The position numbers and the translations under genes are program-made. The notes beneath the pieces were generated by a model. The model was not told the origin of the DNA, made no database searches, and saw nothing but the letters and a program-made list of their open reading frames with translations. From contig JBFXGJ010000005.1 of NCBI GenBank assembly GCA_050178135.1, forward strand, positions 14,770 through 78,769: DNA of 64,000 nucleotides, read 5' to 3'. The DNA is from UBA288 sp050178135 (GTDB lineage: Archaea; Halobacteriota; Methanomicrobia; Methanomicrobiales; Methanospirillaceae). Shown one piece after another: positions 8,871-17,437 of the stretch (position 1 is the stretch's first letter; each line of letters begins with the position of its first letter).

Positions 8871-11453
8871 ATGCCCCGCCTCCCGTTTTTCCTCCTGGCG
8901 CTCCTCATCTGCGCAACCGTTGTCCCGGCTTTTGCCGTGGACCCGACCGAGAACCTCAGCTCCCCCGGCTCTCCCGGCGCGGTTCCCCCGCCCGCCCTCT
9001 TTAAAGAGGGTGCCCGGGCGAAGCTCTCGACCGACCTGGTCCAGCTCGTCGATCCGGCAGCCCGCCTTTCCGGCCAGACCCGGGCGTCGGTGGTCCGGGG
9101 GATCCGCGACCGGGGCGCGCTCCGCGGGACTCCTGGCACCCGTGGTCCCGGGGCAGAGGAGATCTTCGTCTACGTCTCGGTAATCGACGGGTCCCGTACG
9201 GGAGAGGTCGATCCACTAGTCAGACGGGTCGCGAACCGCGACGAGGAGCACGGAGTCGTGGCGGCGTGGGTCGCGACCGACCGCCTCATCGACCTCGCCT
9301 CCCAGCCCTTCGTCCGGTCGGTCCGGACGGTCGATCCCCCGCAGGTCAACGCCGGATCGGTCACGACGGAGGGGGATGCCCTCATCCTGGCGGAACGGCT
9401 CCGGTCCACGCTTGGCCATGCCGGCCAGGGAGTCCGGATAGGGGTCATCTCGGACGGGGTCGACTCCTGGCGGGAGGCGCTTGATACGGGCGACCTGCCG
9501 GGAGACCTTCATGTCCTCTCGAACCGACAGGGCGGCGACGAAGGGACCGCGATGCTCGAGATCGTCCACGACATCGCCCCCGAAGCCGATCTCTACTTCC
9601 ATGACATGAGCAACAACCAGATCGGTTTCAACGAGGGAATCACGGCCCTGGTGAACGCGGGCTGCCGGGTGATCGTCGACGACATCTCGTACCTGGCGGA
9701 ACCCGCCTTCGAGGACGGCCTGATTGCCTCTCACGTGGATCATCTCGTCGCGGAACGGGGGATCCTCTACGTTTCGAGCGCCGCCAACTTTGCGAACGCC
9801 CACTACCAGGGTCGGTTCCGGCCCGAGCCCGGCACCAACATCCACGACTTCTCGGTCGGTTCGGAGACGGAATTCCGGCGGCTCTACCTCTCCCTGCCGG
9901 CCAGCTCGGGGGCGTACGCGATCGTGATCCTCCACTGGGACGACCCCTGGGGGGCCTCGTCCAACGACTACGACCTGGCAATCCATCGCCGGGGCGACCC
10001 GCTCGCCCTGCTCGCCGTCTCGGACAACGCCCAGTTGGGGAACGGGAACCCGATCGAGTTCGCCGTCGTCTACGCGGAGGCCGACGAGGAGATGGTGGTC
10101 GAGGTGAACGTGACCCGTTTCTCCGGCGAACCCCGAACCCTCGAGGTCTTTGTCGTGCAGCGGGGTGCCCAGAGCCTCGTCCCGGTCAACCTGGTCGAGG
10201 CGGACTCGATCTTCGGCCACCCGGCCGCTCACGGGGCGATCGCGGTGGCGGCGGCAGACGTTGCGACCCCCTGGACGCTCGAGCCCTATTCCTCGCGGGG
10301 CCCGGTCACGATCCGCTGGCCGGCCCCGGAGGTTCGGCAGAAGCCCGAGATCGCCGGCCCCGACGGCAACCTGATCTCGGGGGCCGGCGGCTGGGGGTTC
10401 CGGGACGGGGCCCACTACCGGTTCTACGGTACCTCCTCGTCGGCACCGCACGTCGCCGCGCTCGCTGCACTCGCCTGGAGCGGACGGCCGACAGCGACCG
10501 CGGCGGAGGTCCGGAGCGCCCTCCTCTCGACAGCGCAGGACAGGGGCCCGGCCGGGTTCGACTACGGCTGGGGTCACGGGTGGCCCGATGCGCTCGCCTT
10601 AGCGCGGGCTCTCGGCCTCGAGCGGCTCAGCGGGCCGGGTGGGGGAGCCCCGAGGGCGGCCTTCGGAGTGACGACCCAGTCGGGACCGGCACCCCTCGCT
10701 CTCCGGTTTCTCGACTACTCGTCAGGCGCGGTCACCTGGCACTGGGACTTCGGCGACGGCACGAGCACGGCTGAACACGAGCCCCTCCATACCTACGCTC
10801 TTCCCGGCCGGTACACGGTCTCTCTCACGGTGACAGGGAGCGACGGGACGACCAGCACGGCGACCCGGTACGACTGCGTGGTGGCGACCGGCCCTGGTCC
10901 GACCCCGTCCCCCACTGTCTCGGCCCACTTCACGGCGAACGAGACCGGTGGCCCGGCACCGCTCGAGGTTCAGTTTTCAGACGCTTCGACCGGGTCGCCG
11001 GTCCACTGGTGGTGGCAGTTCGGTGACGGGGCCTCCTCCACGGAGAAGGACCCCGTTCACACGTACACGATCGCCGGGACTTACACCGTGAACCTGACCG
11101 TATGGTCCGGGAACGGTTCGGCGACTGCCTCTCGTCCGGGGTATGTCACGGTCGGGCCCGACCCGCGGGCGCCGGTGGCCCACTTCAACCTGAGCCGGGA
11201 GTTTGGGCCGGCCCCACTCTATGTCCGGTTTTCGGACGCATCGGAGAACGCGACCTCCTGGCGGTGGGACTTCGGGGGACTTGCCTGGACCACGGCCCCG
11301 AACCCCTCCGTCGTCTTCCGCCGGCCCGGGACCTACGAGGTCTCGCTCACCGCGAAGAACCGGTGGGGTGCCTCGGTCTCCACTTCGACCGTGACGGTCA
11401 CCGGCGAGGCGGTAGCGCGGGCAAATGAACCACCGATCGTGGTCGTCGCCTGA
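8871..11453 (+). CDS. Secreted subtilase/sedolisin-like serine protease with three PKD domains
   Basis: An 860-residue exported protein with signal peptide (cleaved near AFA-VDP), a pro-region of about 160 residues, a peptidase domain at about 180-595 and three PKD domains. The peptidase has the S8/S53 fold with GTSSSAPHVAALAAL carrying the nucleophile near residue 522. The usual S8 HGT histidine motif is replaced by GDEGTAMLEIVHDIAP (acidic residues at 223-224), the first Asp motif reads VISDGVDS (Asp 195), and VIVDDI near 270 is conserved. This pattern is that of the S53-like subgroup with acidic catalytic residues rather than a His. It lies 98 bases after the NHL-PKD gene and shares its C-terminal PKD cassette. 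A T-run follows the stop. Confidence 0.85.
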   Translation: MPRLPFFLLALLICATVVPAFAVDPTENLSSPGSPGAVPPPALFKEGARAKLSTDLVQLVDPAARLSGQTRASVVRGIRDRGALRGTPGTRGPGAEEIFVYVSVIDGSRTGEVDPLVRRVANRDEEHGVVAAWVATDRLIDLASQPFVRSVRTVDPPQVNAGSVTTEGDALILAERLRSTLGHAGQGVRIGVISDGVDSWREALDTGDLPGDLHVLSNRQGGDEGTAMLEIVHDIAPEADLYFHDMSNNQIGFNEGITALVNAGCRVIVDDISYLAEPAFEDGLIASHVDHLVAERGILYVSSAANFANAHYQGRFRPEPGTNIHDFSVGSETEFRRLYLSLPASSGAYAIVILHWDDPWGASSNDYDLAIHRRGDPLALLAVSDNAQLGNGNPIEFAVVYAEADEEMVVEVNVTRFSGEPRTLEVFVVQRGAQSLVPVNLVEADSIFGHPAAHGAIAVAAADVATPWTLEPYSSRGPVTIRWPAPEVRQKPEIAGPDGNLISGAGGWGFRDGAHYRFYGTSSSAPHVAALAALAWSGRPTATAAEVRSALLSTAQDRGPAGFDYGWGHGWPDALALARALGLERLSGPGGGAPRAAFGVTTQSGPAPLALRFLDYSSGAVTWHWDFGDGTSTAEHEPLHTYALPGRYTVSLTVTGSDGTTSTATRYDCVVATGPGPTPSPTVSAHFTANETGGPAPLEVQFSDASTGSPVHWWWQFGDGASSTEKDPVHTYTIAGTYTVNLTVWSGNGSATASRPGYVTVGPDPRAPVAHFNLSREFGPAPLYVRFSDASENATSWRWDFGGLAWTTAPNPSVVFRRPGTYEVSLTAKNRWGASVSTSTVTVTGEAVARANEPPIVVVA

Positions 11454-11825
11454 CTGGTCACCTTTTTTTCCGGCAGGTGAACCGATCTCGCGATAAGAAC
11501 GGAGACCAGGGGGAATGGGCAGTCCCTGCTCACCGGAGTTTCCCGGATTTCGACCCACGCATGCGTTCCTATCTCGATCTGGGGTTGAATAGTGGTCGAA
11601 TGCCGGATAAAGTGACGATTCGGCGCGGGATTCTCTCCTCCTCCTCAGATCGTGACCCGATCGGTTTCGGCTCCGCCGGCGGACCGGGTCGTCGGTGCCG
11701 TGCCGTCCCCGCCCCTCCGGAACCGTCCGAAACCCGCTCTTCGCCCCTGCCGCCCCATGATCTCCGGCGAAGGAGGGGGGACCAGGAGAAGAAGGAGATG
11801 ATGGAACTAAGGAGGGCCGGCGTCC
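11454..11825 (+). other. Intergenic stretch without a supported gene
   Basis: Apart from the T-tract at its left end, this 372-base stretch holds only short readings with no family resemblance. A ten-base palindrome ACGCATGCGT lies near 11557-11566 and a purine-rich AAGGAGG near 11806-11812 may be the ribosome binding site for the small gene at 11826. Nothing else is evident. Confidence 0.4.
11462..11469 (+). terminator. Oligo-T terminator after the PKD protease gene
   Basis: A run of seven T residues begins about nine bases after the stop codon at 11453 in a GC-rich context. Such U-tracts are sufficient for archaeal RNA polymerase termination. No strong hairpin precedes it. Confidence 0.4.
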
Positions 11826-12131
11826 ATGCCGGCTTCTTTCATCGCGGCGGGGGGGCTCGTCGTGGAGACTGAACCGCTTGCGGACTGGGTTATCGCCACC
11901 CTCGCGGTCGCCGGGGCCTTACGGATCGGCACCGAGCTCGGGCCCCGGTGGGCTACAGCCCTCGCCGGGGTGGTGCGAACCTGTGCCGAGGAAGCGGCCG
12001 CCTGGCGGGACGCGAAGGAGGACGGCGAGATCACGGACGAGGAGGCCCGCGCCCTGGCCAGTGCGGTCGACCGGTTCTTTTCCCGGGTCGCCGCCCTGAG
12101 CGCGGACCTGATCGAGGAGGGGCGGCGATGA
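11826..12131 (+). CDS. Small hypothetical protein, possibly membrane-anchored
   Basis: A 101-residue reading from ATG 11826 with an AAGGAGG about ten bases upstream. The first 35 residues are weakly hydrophobic (DWVIATLAVAGALRIG) and the rest is a charged helix, DGEITDEEARALASAV, that looks like a real helical protein. I recognise no family. A GTG at 11861 is a possible alternative start. The gene stands alone between the protease terminator and a gene-poor region; protein-like composition and a good Shine-Dalgarno sequence are the only support. Confidence 0.4.
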   Translation: MPASFIAAGGLVVETEPLADWVIATLAVAGALRIGTELGPRWATALAGVVRTCAEEAAAWRDAKEDGEITDEEARALASAVDRFFSRVAALSADLIEEGRR

Positions 12132-12598
12132 GCCGGGTCGTGATCGCGGCCCGCGACTCGTCGCCGGTTCTTTTCAGACCGTGATGAAACATCGACATCG
12201 GAATATCCAATGCTCCACGATCTGCCATCGCTCAAAAACGGTTCATCGGATGATCATCGGCACCCGGGAGACCAGTCTCAAGGCTATCACCGATCCCGCT
12301 GCGCCGGGAGTCGACACCGCCGGGGCTCCATGATTCGAGTTCTCCTGGTTCCGTAGTGATTCTGGATCGAGGGACACACCACACAACAGAACGTTCGCAA
12401 CGCCCCCACCGACGATGTGCGAACGGTGCGATTTTATTGTCGGATATTCGTCCGATCTCCCCTCCGCCGGGGGCGATCGCCCCAGGGCAGCCCGTGGAGC
12501 ATGACCTGGCTGGCCACGGAGGGATGACTCTCCGTTCCCGAACCGGGAATTTATTGCGGACGGTGCACAGATCGTACCAGACCTCCACGGAGAGATCC
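12132..12598 (+). promoter_or_regulatory. Long upstream region of the isochorismatase gene with nested palindromes and two TATA-like boxes
   Basis: No gene is supported here. The region holds an inverted repeat CGTTCGCA (12392-12399) and TGCGAACG (12418-12425), then an AT-rich GATTTTATTG (about 12430-12439), a CGGA-N6-TCCG repeat (12441-12454) and a perfect 14-base palindrome centred on GCGATCGC (12470-12483). A second TATA-like GAATTTATTG lies at about 12547-12556, some 45 bases before the start at 12599. The layout suggests a regulated promoter, but no regulator can be named. Confidence 0.4.
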
Positions 12599-13528
12599 AT
12601 GCACGACGCACCCCGGGCTCACGATGCGGAACGGATCGGAACGCTGTACCACCCGGACATGACCTCCATCGGCGCTGAAGCCGCCCGCGCCGGTCTCCCT
12701 CCGGTCCGCGCCGGCCGGCCGGGAGTTCACCTGCTCATCGTCGACATGCAGGTGGACTTCTGCCATGCCGACGGAGCCCTCTCCGTTCCGGGAGCCCGGG
12801 AGGACCTGCAGCGGCTCATTCGGTTTATCCTTCGGAACGCGGAGCAGATCTCCGGCATCACCTGCTCTCTGGATTCGCACCTCCCCCTGCAGATCTTCCA
12901 TCCGGCCTGGTGGGCCGACAGGAACGGCGAGCACCCCCCACCGTTCACCATGATCGGGCACGAAGACCTGGTCGATGGCACCTGGGTCCCGTTACTGGAG
13001 CCGGAGTGGTCGGCCCAGTACACCCGGAGCCTGCGGCGGCTTGGCCGGAACGAACTGACCATCTGGCCGTATCACTGTCTTATCGGTAGTCCGGGCCACT
13101 GCCTCGATCCCGACCTCCTCGCCGCGGTCCTCTGGCATTCGCTTGCCCGGGGCACCCAGCCCACCTGGTGGATGAAAGGTAGCATTCCCGGGACCGAGCA
13201 TTACTCCATACTCCGACCGGAAATCCCCGTCCCGGGACACCCTCTGAACACGGGGTGCCGGGAGCTTCTCGACCTGCTCGAGACATCGGATCTCATCTTC
13301 ATTGCCGGCGAGGCGAAGAGCCACTGCGTGCTCGAGACCGTCGAGGACCTGGTGGAGGAGTATGCCGATCGGCCGGACGTCCTCGGGAGGGTCTTCGTGC
13401 TCCAGGACTGCACGAGTTCCATCCGTCACCCCGAGATAGACTACGAAGCCCTGGCGAATGCACGCTTCGCCGATTTCTCCCAGAAAGGGATTCACCTCGT
13501 CGACAGTACCGATCCCCTGCCCCTGTGA
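12599..13528 (+). CDS. Isochorismatase-family cysteine hydrolase (nicotinamidase-like)
   Basis: A 309-residue hydrolase of the isochorismatase superfamily. The catalytic triad is visible: Asp in LLIVDMQVDFCHADGAL, Lys in WWMKGSIPGTEHYS and the nucleophilic Cys in FIAGEAKSHCVLETVEDL. Family members cleave C-N or ether bonds; nicotinamidases and amidases are the nearest type, but the substrate is unknown. It is longer than the usual 180-220 residues, with a 40-residue N-terminal extension and an insertion around residues 100-160. The start ATG 12599 follows GGAGAGATCC; longer readings upstream are low in protein character. It is monocistronic and heads a gene-poor accessory stretch. Confidence 0.8.
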   Translation: MHDAPRAHDAERIGTLYHPDMTSIGAEAARAGLPPVRAGRPGVHLLIVDMQVDFCHADGALSVPGAREDLQRLIRFILRNAEQISGITCSLDSHLPLQIFHPAWWADRNGEHPPPFTMIGHEDLVDGTWVPLLEPEWSAQYTRSLRRLGRNELTIWPYHCLIGSPGHCLDPDLLAAVLWHSLARGTQPTWWMKGSIPGTEHYSILRPEIPVPGHPLNTGCRELLDLLETSDLIFIAGEAKSHCVLETVEDLVEEYADRPDVLGRVFVLQDCTSSIRHPEIDYEALANARFADFSQKGIHLVDSTDPLPL

Positions 13529-14844
13529 CGTGGTCGTCGTGAACCGGGAGGAGAGCGGTCCGCGAGGGGAGAGGACGCGGCGGGCCATCTGGATCATCGC
13601 CGACCCGAAATGACCTCTGCGTCCCTCCTAACTCTGCCGAATGATACAGATGTTGTTGACGAATGCCGGTTTCATCTCCGGTCATCTCCCGTTCTCCCCG
13701 TCAGCACGAATGAGCACGATGCTCCGTCTTCCGAGACCAGGGTCATGAATGAAATTCGCTGTTCACAGGCCCAACAAGGGATCTCATGCAGTGCCTGGTG
13801 TCTGATTCGAACCTGGGACTGGAAATCTGTCCCACGGGCGCTCCCCCTCCACCATCTCGTCCGACTGGTCCGGGACTCAGTCATGATTCGAGTGGAAGTA
13901 AAGGGCCAGCACGGGATCTCGGGAAAAGGCGCAAACGATGGGTCAGGGATCGGTCTCTCTGTTCGCAGCCCTCCTCCGGGGCTACACCTCGGCCTTCACC
14001 CACGCGACGTGGCGGTTCATCCTGTTCTGCGGTGCGGCCCTCTCCCCACGAACAGCAGTTGACAATGGGTTTACGGTGCGTGTACCTTCAACCGACAGGG
14101 GTGATCGCATGGAGCCGGGTACGGACTCGGCGGCCTTTCGCATCATCTATTGTGGAATGGCCACTGTGATGGCCGTGGGCCTGATCCACGGGAACGTATA
14201 CACGAACAGGGGTTGTATTGATACGACGGTCGACCCCTGGAAAGCCTGCAGAGCGGCGCGACACCTATCACAACGTCATGGCCATCAGCCTCCCCGGGAA
14301 CGCCCACGGGGCGCATGTCCCCGAGCAGGATATGTTCATCCTGCAGCGTGACCCGGCCCGGAATATCGTTTCAGGGCAGCGTTTTTTCCGGTGTGACGAT
14401 CGCCCCGGACAGCCGGCCCCGCGATCGCAGGATCTTGCGATGGAGCTGAAGAAATGACTCCTGTGGGACGGTTCATCGAGGACGACCCGGACTCGTTCCA
14501 ATGGAGCCGCGAACCGATCACACCCGGGGAGAAGCAACGGGCATGGGGATCTATGCAGGTGGCTGATCCAGAACTGACCGGATCCACACGAACCGGGCAC
14601 CGTCGCTGTGCTGGGTTGAGGTGAATGCGACCGGGGTTGCATGAACCGAGGTTGCCGGCAGAGACGGGAGGGAGGACCCAGGTTCCGGTCGTCCTCTGTC
14701 CCGGCGCAGGGGAACCACCCTGAAAGCGCTTTTCGATAAACCTCGCAGGGTGCACCGGGGGCAACCGCTGAGAATGGTTCCATACTCCCCATTCCGGGAA
14801 AGGCTTCAATAGACAGGAGCGACGAGTGCAGTCCTGGGTTTCGT
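13529..14844 (+). other. 1.3-kb stretch with no intact recognisable gene; possible gene remnants
   Basis: Composition is less GC-rich than most of the window. Three consecutive plus-strand readings look faintly protein-like: 13938-14351, 14218-14457 (contains DTYHNVMAISLPGNAHGAHV) and a 56-residue reading at 14454-14624 (MTPVGRFIEDDPDSFQWSRE) whose ATG overlaps the preceding stop as ATGA. None matches a family I know, and the boundaries look arbitrary. They may be remnants of one or more decayed genes, or chance readings. No insertion sequence ends or RNA gene were seen. Confidence 0.35.
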
Positions 14845-15621
14845 ATGAAGGTGCTCGTCGTGATGGGCAGCCCGAGAAAGGGCAACACCTACCGTGCGGC
14901 TGAACGAATCCGGGAACTGATGCAGGCTGGAGGGACTGTCGAGTTCGAGTACCTCTGGCTCAGGGACGTTGACCTGTTGCCATGCCGGGGGTGCGCGGTC
15001 TGTGTCGGAAAGGGAGAGGAGTACTGTCCGAACAGGGACGACATGCCGGCGATCGTGCAGAAGATGCATACCACGGACGGTATCATCCTCGCCTCGCCGG
15101 TCTACAGCTGGATGGTCCCGGGGCAGCTCAAAGTCTTCATCGACCGGCTCAGCTACACCATGCATCGCCCGCGGTTCTACGACAAGAAGGCGCTCATCCT
15201 CGTGACCGGGATGTTGAGCACCGGGTTGGTCGAGGACTACCTCACACGGGTGGCCCGGTTCTGGGCGGTCGAGGTCGCGGGAACGGCCGGTTTGATCACG
15301 CCGCCCACGGTCTCTGCCCGCACACAGGAGAAGAACGAGCGGATCCTCGAGAAGGCCGCCGCGTCCTTCTTCCTGGCCCTCCAGCCCGGGCGGCGAACGA
15401 GCCCCAGGCTCAGGCAGATCTTCATGTTTCGCGCCGGGCGGGCGCTCGTTGACGAGCAGGCGGACGAGACTCCGGTTGATCACCGGTACTGGAAGGAGCA
15501 TGGGTGGCTCGAGCCAGGCACCCGGTATTACATTGATGCGCCGATCAACCCTGTCTACTCCGCGATCGGCGGGTTCATGGAGTTCGTGATGAGGTGGGCG
15601 ATCCGAATGGACTGGTTCTAG
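14845..15621 (+). CDS. Flavodoxin-fold NAD(P)H-dependent oxidoreductase with an iron-sulfur flavoprotein-type cysteine motif
   Basis: A 258-residue protein of the NADPH-dependent FMN reductase/iron-sulfur flavoprotein family. The FMN phosphate loop is MGSPRKGNTYRAA, the flavin region SPVYSWMVPGQLKVFIDR, and residues 47-61 carry C-x2-C-x2-C-x7-C (CRGCAVC...YC), the compact [4Fe-4S] motif of methanogen Isf proteins. Such proteins reduce O2, H2O2 or quinones with ferredoxin electrons, or serve as generic reductases. Compared with Isf the C-terminus is extended by about 60 residues with a possible amphipathic end (IGGFMEFVMRWAIRM). Monocistronic; start ATG 14845 follows a short purine stretch. 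Confidence 0.85.
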   Translation: MKVLVVMGSPRKGNTYRAAERIRELMQAGGTVEFEYLWLRDVDLLPCRGCAVCVGKGEEYCPNRDDMPAIVQKMHTTDGIILASPVYSWMVPGQLKVFIDRLSYTMHRPRFYDKKALILVTGMLSTGLVEDYLTRVARFWAVEVAGTAGLITPPTVSARTQEKNERILEKAAASFFLALQPGRRTSPRLRQIFMFRAGRALVDEQADETPVDHRYWKEHGWLEPGTRYYIDAPINPVYSAIGGFMEFVMRWAIRMDWF

Positions 15622-15790
15622 GAACGGGTTCCCGTACCCCTCATCGTTTGGCCCAAGGCTTCGGTGTCGGGGTGCGAGGCCGGTGAACCTGGTCGGTTCT
15701 TGTCGTGTCCTTGCCGGGGCACGTGGCGAGGTTGACGGGAGACTCGAATGCTCGGGGCCGAATCCCGGTGAGTGCCGGAAAGGATAGGAG

Positions 15791-16624
15791 TTATGATCGT
15801 GCGAGAAGCTCGATCAGCTCGTCGCAACCGCCGCTCCTGACATATTCCGTGTGCTCATCAATCGTCACGAAACGCTGTCCCGTGATGGTGCTGCAGAGCA
15901 TCTGCTGCCCGGTAGCACCGCGAAATGCCTCCAGCAGGCGCTTCGCTTCCGGATTGGTGTATGCGGATCTCCCTGGGTGGTCCCTGCACCAGGCGAGGCT
16001 CTTCATCCAGATCGCGGCTCCCAGGGCGCCGCAGGCGTCCCCGCTCAGACCGAGCCCTCCGGCAAATCCGGCGACCATGACCATCTGTGTGTCGCTGGCC
16101 CCCATTCTCCTCGCTACCTCGGAGGCGCAACTCATCGACATGCAGGGTGAACCCGTCTCGCCGTCGGTCAGCCCCCCGGTTGCTGACCGGATCGCTTCCG
16201 GAGCCCACTGTTCCGCCAGGTCGAAACAGTACCGGAACCTCCCGGAGAGGAGGTACCTGGCCATGGAGAGCCTCCTGGTCATATCACACCCGGTGACGTC
16301 CCGGCAGTCGATGCTTTTTGCCCGCTCCACGAACGATTTCATCAGGTGCTGCGTCGCCGTGATGGCCAGGCCGATGGCCCGATCGCGGTCTTCGCACCGG
16401 CGATGCGCTTCCGCTCCAGTGGCCAGTGCGGAACCCCAGAGCATGCCGCATTGATGGCCGTGCCCCATGATTCCGCCTGCCAGGGGGTCCGCGGCGCGTT
16501 CCTCCAGTTCCGATGGAGATCCGAATCCACGGTTCAGTACATGGCAGAAGGTACGTGAGCAGGTACCCAATCTTCGGAACACCTTCCTGGTGTCCTGTGG
16601 GGTGGTGATCGTGTCTGGATTCAT
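15791..16624 (-). CDS. C_GCAxxG_C_C family probable redox protein
   Basis: A 277-residue protein (ATG 16624) with the hallmarks of the C_GCAxxG_C_C redox family: GHGHQCGMLWGSALATG near residue 55, a Cys pair in MSMSCASE, and AGGLGLSGDACGALGAAIW near 195. The family has no proven function; the conserved Cys residues suggest metal or Fe-S binding, and members occur near flavoproteins and reductases. It is longer than the usual 130-170 residues. It is convergent with the Isf-like gene at 14845, from which it is separated by about 170 bases, so a joint redox role is possible but only inferred from proximity. Confidence 0.75.
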   Translation of the reverse strand: MNPDTITTPQDTRKVFRRLGTCSRTFCHVLNRGFGSPSELEERAADPLAGGIMGHGHQCGMLWGSALATGAEAHRRCEDRDRAIGLAITATQHLMKSFVERAKSIDCRDVTGCDMTRRLSMARYLLSGRFRYCFDLAEQWAPEAIRSATGGLTDGETGSPCMSMSCASEVARRMGASDTQMVMVAGFAGGLGLSGDACGALGAAIWMKSLAWCRDHPGRSAYTNPEAKRLLEAFRGATGQQMLCSTITGQRFVTIDEHTEYVRSGGCDELIELLARS

Positions 16625-17071
16625 TCGTCTTCCATCTCCCGGGCTCGGCGAATTCTGCACGGTCCCCGTCCTCGGTACCGTTGCTTGGTTTCCCTGTCAT
16701 GATGATGATTCCGAATTCTGCCTATCCCCGGAGGGTTGGTGGGCCTCGGCGATCTCATGGGAGATCCTCGACACGCTCCGGTGGGGCTGGACGTTCCATT
16801 GACATCGCACACGATTCCGTGACTTGATCGTCGCGGCACCCTCCTGGATTCCTGTAGCGAAAACCACGATCGTCTACCATACCCCGGGGCGTCGCCCTGG
16901 AGAGATCCGGGTTGATTGGGTAACGGATTTGCGAAAAAGAACGAGACCGGACCTGCAGGCGGTCGAAGAACCAGGCGATGTGGGCGAATCCCATCCGGCC
17001 GTTGCCATTCACGTCGGATTCGTGCTGGCAATCATGGTTCGTGCCAGAGGGGAGACGGTCGGCGTGCTCGA
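16625..17071. other. Intergenic region without a supported gene
   Basis: About 450 bases between two minus-strand genes, less GC-rich than the flanks. Short readings on both strands have no family resemblance or good ribosome binding sites. The part nearest 16625-16700 should hold the promoter of the C_GCAxxG_C_C gene, but no clear TATA box stands out. Confidence 0.35.
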
Positions 17072-17437
17072 TCAGTCATCCACCGAACCCGGGCGTTCGT
17101 CCGGATCGGCTGACCCCTGGGGCTGGTACGGCCATCCGTCGATCATCACGCACCGGGCCCCGGTCGCCATCTCGACCCATTGACCCTCGGGAATGTCGAT
17201 CAGGTAGGCGTCCGGGTTGCTCTCCCAACCGTACGGACAGAGGAGTACATCCCCATTCACGATCAACTGGACGGTGATCCAGTCGTCGGGATTGGAGGGA
17301 TCGCCGAGCATCGGCAGGAGACTGGCGATGTACAGGGTTCCGCCCCCTTCGCGAGACTCGACGCAATTGAGTAAGGCGCCCACCTCGTAGGCGGTCCCGT
17401 CATAGCAGTTGATCCAGTCACCAATCCAGGTGCCCAT
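17072..17437 (-). CDS. Hypothetical protein, Trp- and Asp-rich, no known domain
   Basis: A 121-residue reading from ATG 17437, with a balanced protein-like composition (WIGDWINCYDGTAYEVG, LYIASLLPMLGD, WITVQLIVNGDVLLCPYG). Segments alternate like beta strands, and four Cys residues are present. There is no signal peptide or membrane segment; the N-terminus (MGTWIGDW) may be truncated from a longer ancestor. No family is recognised. It is isolated, with gene-free stretches of about 430-450 bases on both sides, which fits an accessory or decaying gene. Confidence 0.45.
   Translation of the reverse strand: MGTWIGDWINCYDGTAYEVGALLNCVESREGGGTLYIASLLPMLGDPSNPDDWITVQLIVNGDVLLCPYGWESNPDAYLIDIPEGQWVEMATGARCVMIDGWPYQPQGSADPDERPGSVDD

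Noticed and set aside
12356..12598. N-terminal extension of the isochorismatase-type protein upstream of 12599
   Set aside because: The extra 81 residues look unlike protein, cross palindromes and TATA-like elements, and lack a ribosome site, while ATG 12599 has one.
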